From: WHSM01 sp050701695
GTDB lineage: Bacteria > Actinomycetota > Actinomycetes > Mycobacteriales > Micromonosporaceae
Reading direction: 5' to 3'
DNA: 9,500 nucleotides
Assembly (NCBI GenBank): GCA_050701695.1
Contig: JBOGDE010000225.1
Location: 1-9,500 of the forward strand
The notes beneath the pieces are model-generated. The model saw nothing but the letters and a program-made list of their open reading frames with translations, did not search any database and was not told where the DNA came from. This document shows positions 6,501 to 9,500 of the stretch, one piece after another (the first letter of the stretch is position 1; each line of letters begins with the position of its first letter). The translations under genes and the position numbers were made by a program.

Positions 6501-7007
6501 CTACCGGTCAGTGTTCGGTGTCGCGGCAAGGCCGTGGTGGGCCATGGTTGCCACGAGGCGCTCCTCGTCGGCCGGGGAGAAGGCGCGGCGGAGCAGAATC
6601 GCGGGACGCTCACCGGATTCACCACTCAGCACCCAGAAGTCAGCGGTACGGATGGCGCTGCGCAGGCCACGCCATGTCCATTCCACGGCCAGATTGGCGC
6701 CCTCCTGGCGTACGCCGTCCGGCCCGATCCGGTAGGTCTGCTCGGCATACGCCGACCGCGGCAGCCGGCGGACCAGCGAGCCTACGAGAGTGAAGGAGCG
6801 GAGGACCAGCAAGACCCCGACGACCGCGATCCCCAGACCGACGACCGTCATCATCGGAGCTTCCGCGGTCAGGGCAAGGACACCGACGAGCATGACGAGG
6901 GCACCGACGATCCTCAGCGCTACCAGCTGTGAGCTGACGGCACGGCGCACCACCCGGCGATGATCCACCTCGGTTGGCGTCACGCGGACGACGAGTGCGA
7001 CATCCAC
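6501..7007 (-). CDS. YcxB-like membrane protein
   Basis: 168 residues. The N-terminal 25 residues are polar and basic. Two hydrophobic helices follow (about 29-48 and 52-73), then a cytosolic-looking C-terminal domain. That domain, YRIGPDGVRQEG...VEWTWRGLRSAIRTADFWVL...AILLRRAFSPADEERL, fits the YcxB-like pattern of a Trp-containing strand, an R-x-F and a closing helix. The family has no settled function. The start is uncertain: the frame opens with GTG at 7007, 15 bp after the ctaD stop and without a clear ribosome site, and an in-frame GTG at 6983 is an alternative. The short distance suggests read-through from ctaD. The 51-bp convergent gap to the exporter permease holds only weak C-run/G-run pairing (6479-6482 with 6491-6494). 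Confidence 0.82.
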   Translation of the reverse strand: MDVALVVRVTPTEVDHRRVVRRAVSSQLVALRIVGALVMLVGVLALTAEAPMMTVVGLGIAVVGVLLVLRSFTLVGSLVRRLPRSAYAEQTYRIGPDGVRQEGANLAVEWTWRGLRSAIRTADFWVLSGESGERPAILLRRAFSPADEERLVATMAHHGLAATPNTDR

Positions 7008-7022
7008 TGTCGTAGGCCGAGC

Positions 7023-8807
7023 TCAGGCGGGGTCGGGGCCAGGGCTGTGGTCCTTCTCGGCGCCGGGGGTGCCGCCTTCGACGGGGTAGGTCGCGCCGTC
7101 CACCGACTCCAGCGATGCCGGCTTGGCGCCGCCCTCGGGCGGGGCCTCCAGCGAACCACCCGGCGCCAGGTGCGGGAACTTGGCGTCGAACGCGGGGCGC
7201 TCGCTGCGGATCCGCGGCATGTAGTCGAAGTTCCGCAACGGCGGCGGGCAGGAGGTCGCCCACTCCAGCGAGGCACCGTGGCCCCACGGGTCGTCCACGT
7301 CCACGGTCCGCCCGGCCTTGTACGACTTCCACACGTTCCACAGGAACGGCAGCGTGGAGATGCCGGTGAGGAACGAACCGATGGTGGAGATCGTGTTCAG
7401 CGTGGTGAACCCGTCGGTCGGCAGGTAGTCGGCGTACCGGCGGGGCATGCCCTCGGTGCCAAGCCAGTGCTGCACCAGGAACGTCATGTGGAACCCGATG
7501 GTGGTCAGCCAGAAGTGCACCTTGCCGAGCCGCTCGTCGAGCATCCGGCCGGTCATCTTCGGGAACCAGAAGTAGATCCCGCCGTAGACCGCGTACACGA
7601 TCGTGCCGAACAGTACGTAGTGGAAGTGCGCCACCACGAAGTACGTGTCCGAGACGTGGAAGTCGATCGGCGGCGACGCGAGCAGCACACCGGACAGACC
7701 ACCGAACAGGAACGTCGTGAGGAAGCCGATGGCGAACAGCATCGGCGTCTCGAACGTCAACTGGCCCCGCCACATGGTGCCGATCCAGTTGAAGAACTTG
7801 ATCCCGGTCGGCACCGCGATGACAAACGACAGGAACGAGAAGAACGGCAGCAGCACCTGGCCGGTGGCGAACATGTGGTGCGCCCACACCGTCATCGACA
7901 GGCCGGCGATGCCGATGATCGCGCCGATCATGGTCTTGTAGCCGAAGATCGGCTTGCGGCTGAACACCGGGATGATCTCGGAGATGATCCCGAAGAACGG
8001 CAACGCGACGATATAGACCTCAGGATGACCGAAGAACCAGAACAGGTGCTGCCAGAGCATCGCACCGCCGGTCTCCGGGTCGAAGACGTGCGCGCCGAGC
8101 TGCCGGTCGGCGATCAGGCCGCTGAGCGCGGCGGCCAGGATCGGGAACACCATCAGCACCAGCATGCTGGTGATCATGATGCACCAGGTGAAGATCGGCA
8201 TCCGGAACATGGTCATGCCGGGTGCGCGCAGCGTCAGCACCGTGGTGACCATGTTGACGCCGCCCAGGATGGTGCCCAGACCGGAGATCAGCAGACCGAC
8301 GATCCACAGGTCGGCGCCCACGCCCGGCGAGTGGATCACGCTGGACAGTGGGGTGTACGCGAACCAGCCGAAGTCCGCCGCGCCGCCCGGGGTGAGGAAC
8401 CCGGCGACCACCATGGTGCCGCCGAGGGCGTACAGCCAGTAGGCGAAGGAGTTCAGCCGCGGGAACGAGACGTCGGGCGCGCCGATCTGCAGCGGCACGA
8501 TGTAGTTGGCGAAAGCGAACAGCACCGGCGTCGCGAACAGCAGCAGCATGATCGTGCCGTGCATGGTGAACGCCTGGTTGTACTGCTCGGGCGAGAGGAA
8601 CTGCATCCCCGGCCGGGCCAGCTCCGCGCGCATCAGCAGCGCCAGGAAGCCGCCGATCATGAAGAACACGAACGACGTGACCAGGTACATGATCCCGATC
8701 TGCTTGGCGTCCGTGGTACGCAGGATCCGGGCGAACGCGGAGCCCTTGATCGGCCGACGTACCGGCCAGGGCCGGGTCACGATCGGTTTCGGTGCGACCT
8801 GCGTCAC
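7023..8807 (-). CDS. ctaD: Cytochrome c oxidase subunit I (aa3 type)
   Basis: 594 residues, with about twelve membrane helices between residues 40 and 490 and a hydrophilic tail of about 100 residues. It is the catalytic heme-copper subunit of the terminal oxidase, reducing oxygen to water and pumping protons. Ligands are visible: H83 (MHGTIM) and H396 for the low-spin heme, H394 for the high-spin heme (AHFHYVLFGT), and H261, H310 and H311 for copper B. Y265 of HPEVY is the residue expected to be crosslinked to H261. Proton-path residues are also present: D112 (IGAPDVSFPRLN), E263 and K337 (PTGIKFF), as expected of an A-type oxidase. The GTG at 8807 is chosen over longer forms because AGGAGG (8815-8820) lies seven bases upstream and the protein then starts MTQVAPKP. 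Subunits II and III are not in the window; ctaD is often unlinked from them in actinobacteria. Confidence 0.97.
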   Translation of the reverse strand: MTQVAPKPIVTRPWPVRRPIKGSAFARILRTTDAKQIGIMYLVTSFVFFMIGGFLALLMRAELARPGMQFLSPEQYNQAFTMHGTIMLLLFATPVLFAFANYIVPLQIGAPDVSFPRLNSFAYWLYALGGTMVVAGFLTPGGAADFGWFAYTPLSSVIHSPGVGADLWIVGLLISGLGTILGGVNMVTTVLTLRAPGMTMFRMPIFTWCIMITSMLVLMVFPILAAALSGLIADRQLGAHVFDPETGGAMLWQHLFWFFGHPEVYIVALPFFGIISEIIPVFSRKPIFGYKTMIGAIIGIAGLSMTVWAHHMFATGQVLLPFFSFLSFVIAVPTGIKFFNWIGTMWRGQLTFETPMLFAIGFLTTFLFGGLSGVLLASPPIDFHVSDTYFVVAHFHYVLFGTIVYAVYGGIYFWFPKMTGRMLDERLGKVHFWLTTIGFHMTFLVQHWLGTEGMPRRYADYLPTDGFTTLNTISTIGSFLTGISTLPFLWNVWKSYKAGRTVDVDDPWGHGASLEWATSCPPPLRNFDYMPRIRSERPAFDAKFPHLAPGGSLEAPPEGGAKPASLESVDGATYPVEGGTPGAEKDHSPGPDPA

Positions 8808-8831
8808 GCCCCTACCTCCTGGTGCACGGAC

Positions 8832-8855
8832 GGCCGGGCCCCTCACGGCCCGGCC
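8832..8855 (-). repeat. 9-bp GC hairpin between peptidase gene and ctaD
   Basis: GGCCGGGCC (8832-8840) and GGCCCGGCC (8847-8855) are exact complements around a six-base loop. In transcript sense the hairpin lies 38 bp after the peptidase stop and 11 bp before the ctaD ribosome site. It could terminate the peptidase transcript (there is no T-run), or it could sit in the ctaD leader and affect ribosome access or mRNA stability. It is the strongest simple hairpin in the right half of the window. Confidence 0.7.
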
Positions 8856-8869
8856 ATACATCGGTCGCA

Positions 8870-8875
8870 GAATAG
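8870..8875 (-). promoter_or_regulatory. Candidate -10 box for ctaD
   Basis: On the minus strand TATTCT occurs 62 bp before the ctaD GTG, upstream of the GC hairpin. A transcript from here would carry the hairpin in its leader. No good -35 hexamer is found at 16-18 bp, so this is a weak call from -10 similarity and position alone. Confidence 0.3.
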
Positions 8876-8893
8876 CCGCCGGGTACGCCTCCC

Positions 8894-9500
8894 TCAGCAG
8901 CGGGGGCCGCGCGCCGCACCGGGGAAGGCCTGCAGGTAGGACGGCACGCCCTCCCACCCGGTCGCGGCGAGCACCGCGTGGCCCATCGCACGGGTGAAGC
9001 AGTCCGCCGCCGCGCCCAGCACCGCGTTGAAGCCGGCGAGGTCGGCGGCGGGACGGGTACCGGTCGCCAGCCCGAAGATGGTGTCCCCGTCGGTCATGGT
9101 GTGTGCCGGGCGTACGGCACGCGCCAGCCCGTCATGGCCCGCCGCCGCCAGCCGGGCGCACTGCGCCTTGCTGAGGCTGACGTCGGTGGCCACCACCCCG
9201 ATCACGGTGTTGAACGGGCCGGCACCGGGCGGCGCACCAGACGGGCCGGCGTCGGGCGGCAGCTCCCCCAGCGGGCCACCGGTACGTCCGAGCCACCCCG
9301 CCAGCTCGGCCGGATCCGGGGTGCCGACGCCGAACTCCCCCGGCAGGCCGAACCGGGCCGCGTACAGCTCTCCGGTGGCGGGGTCGAAGACCGAGCCGGC
9401 GGCGTTGACCACGGCCAGCGCCGCGACCGTGCCACCCTCGGGCAGCAGCGCGCTCGCGGAGCCGACCCCACCGGCCAGCCCGCCGGCCACGGCCCCGGCG
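8894..9500 (-). CDS. P1-family (S58, DmpA/NylC-like) peptidase, 5' end beyond window
   Basis: About 201 C-terminal residues are visible; the start lies beyond base 9500. The GTG at 9490 is internal, since the frame stays open to the edge and begins AGAVAGGLAGGVGSAS, a conserved interior block. PEGGTVAALAVVNAAGSVFDPATGE follows, then a Pro/Gly/Ala-rich linker. Next comes FNTVIGVVATD, where the Asn-Thr bond is the expected self-cleavage point, freeing Thr (codon at 9206-9208) as the N-terminal nucleophile of the beta chain. LSKAQCARLAAAGHDGLARAVRPAHTMTDGDTIFGLATG is the family's C-terminal signature. Relatives include L-aminopeptidase/D-esterase DmpA and nylon-oligomer hydrolase NylC; the exact substrate cannot be assigned. 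The gene ends 86 bp before ctaD in the same direction, with a hairpin between them, so co-transcription is uncertain. Confidence 0.93.
   Translation of the reverse strand, partial: AGAVAGGLAGGVGSASALLPEGGTVAALAVVNAAGSVFDPATGELYAARFGLPGEFGVGTPDPAELAGWLGRTGGPLGELPPDAGPSGAPPGAGPFNTVIGVVATDVSLSKAQCARLAAAGHDGLARAVRPAHTMTDGDTIFGLATGTRPAADLAGFNAVLGAAADCFTRAMGHAVLAATGWEGVPSYLQAFPGAARGPRC

Noticed and set aside
8820..8828. TGGTGCACG before ctaD, identical to nine bases of the repeat arm before pncB
   Set aside because: A nine-base match centred on the self-complementary GTGCAC is weak in a GC-rich window. A similar GTGGTGCACCAC also occurs inside the exporter ATPase coding sequence. Not taken as a shared operator.
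6960..8939. 659-codon plus-strand open frame opposite ctaD
   Set aside because: The product is an Arg/His/Asp/Glu/Gln-rich string typical of the antisense of a hydrophobic membrane protein gene. ctaD on the other strand has every expected ligand.

Overview
This is a high-GC actinomycete chromosomal segment. The G/C-ending codons, strong GGAGG-type ribosome sites, TAnnnT-type -10 boxes close to starts, an M. tuberculosis-like PncA and an actinobacterial-style CtaD all fit. My best guess is a member of the Micromonosporaceae, but this rests on general sequence style and is inference. The window looks like ordinary chromosome. I see no phage, transposase, CRISPR array, rRNA, tRNA or recognisable defence or biosynthetic cluster.

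Layout. On the minus strand, 1-1429 holds most of a secreted purple-acid-phosphatase-like metallophosphoesterase whose C-terminus runs off the left edge. Divergent from it, 1610-2506 (+) encodes an XRE-type helix-turn-helix protein with an unfamiliar C-terminal domain. A 200-bp non-coding gap follows. It contains a perfect 19-bp inverted repeat (2506-2524 / 2651-2669), an internal palindrome and a probable leaderless promoter. Next is a two-gene NAD-salvage operon, pncB (2707-3990) and pncA (3990-4565), overlapping by one base. Nicotinamidase makes nicotinate and PncB turns it into nicotinate mononucleotide. A 193-bp gap (4566-4758) carries a terminator-like hairpin and a structured, repeat-like element. 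It leads into a two-gene ABC exporter: ATPase 4759-5616 and six-helix permease 5613-6449, with overlapping stop and start codons.

The right third is all on the minus strand and converges on the exporter at 6450-6500. Read in its own direction it holds a P1/S58-family self-cleaving peptidase (entering from the right edge, ending at 8894), ctaD for cytochrome c oxidase subunit I (8807 to 7023, preceded by a 9-bp GC hairpin), and a small YcxB-like two-helix membrane protein (7007 to 6501) 15 bp after ctaD.

The coding genes belong to known families. The least explained material is non-coding: the long inverted repeat between the regulator and pncB, and the repeat-like block before the exporter. 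A role for the XRE protein in controlling pncBA is a reasonable hypothesis but is not shown by the sequence. I did not find convincing evidence of an undescribed multi-gene system.
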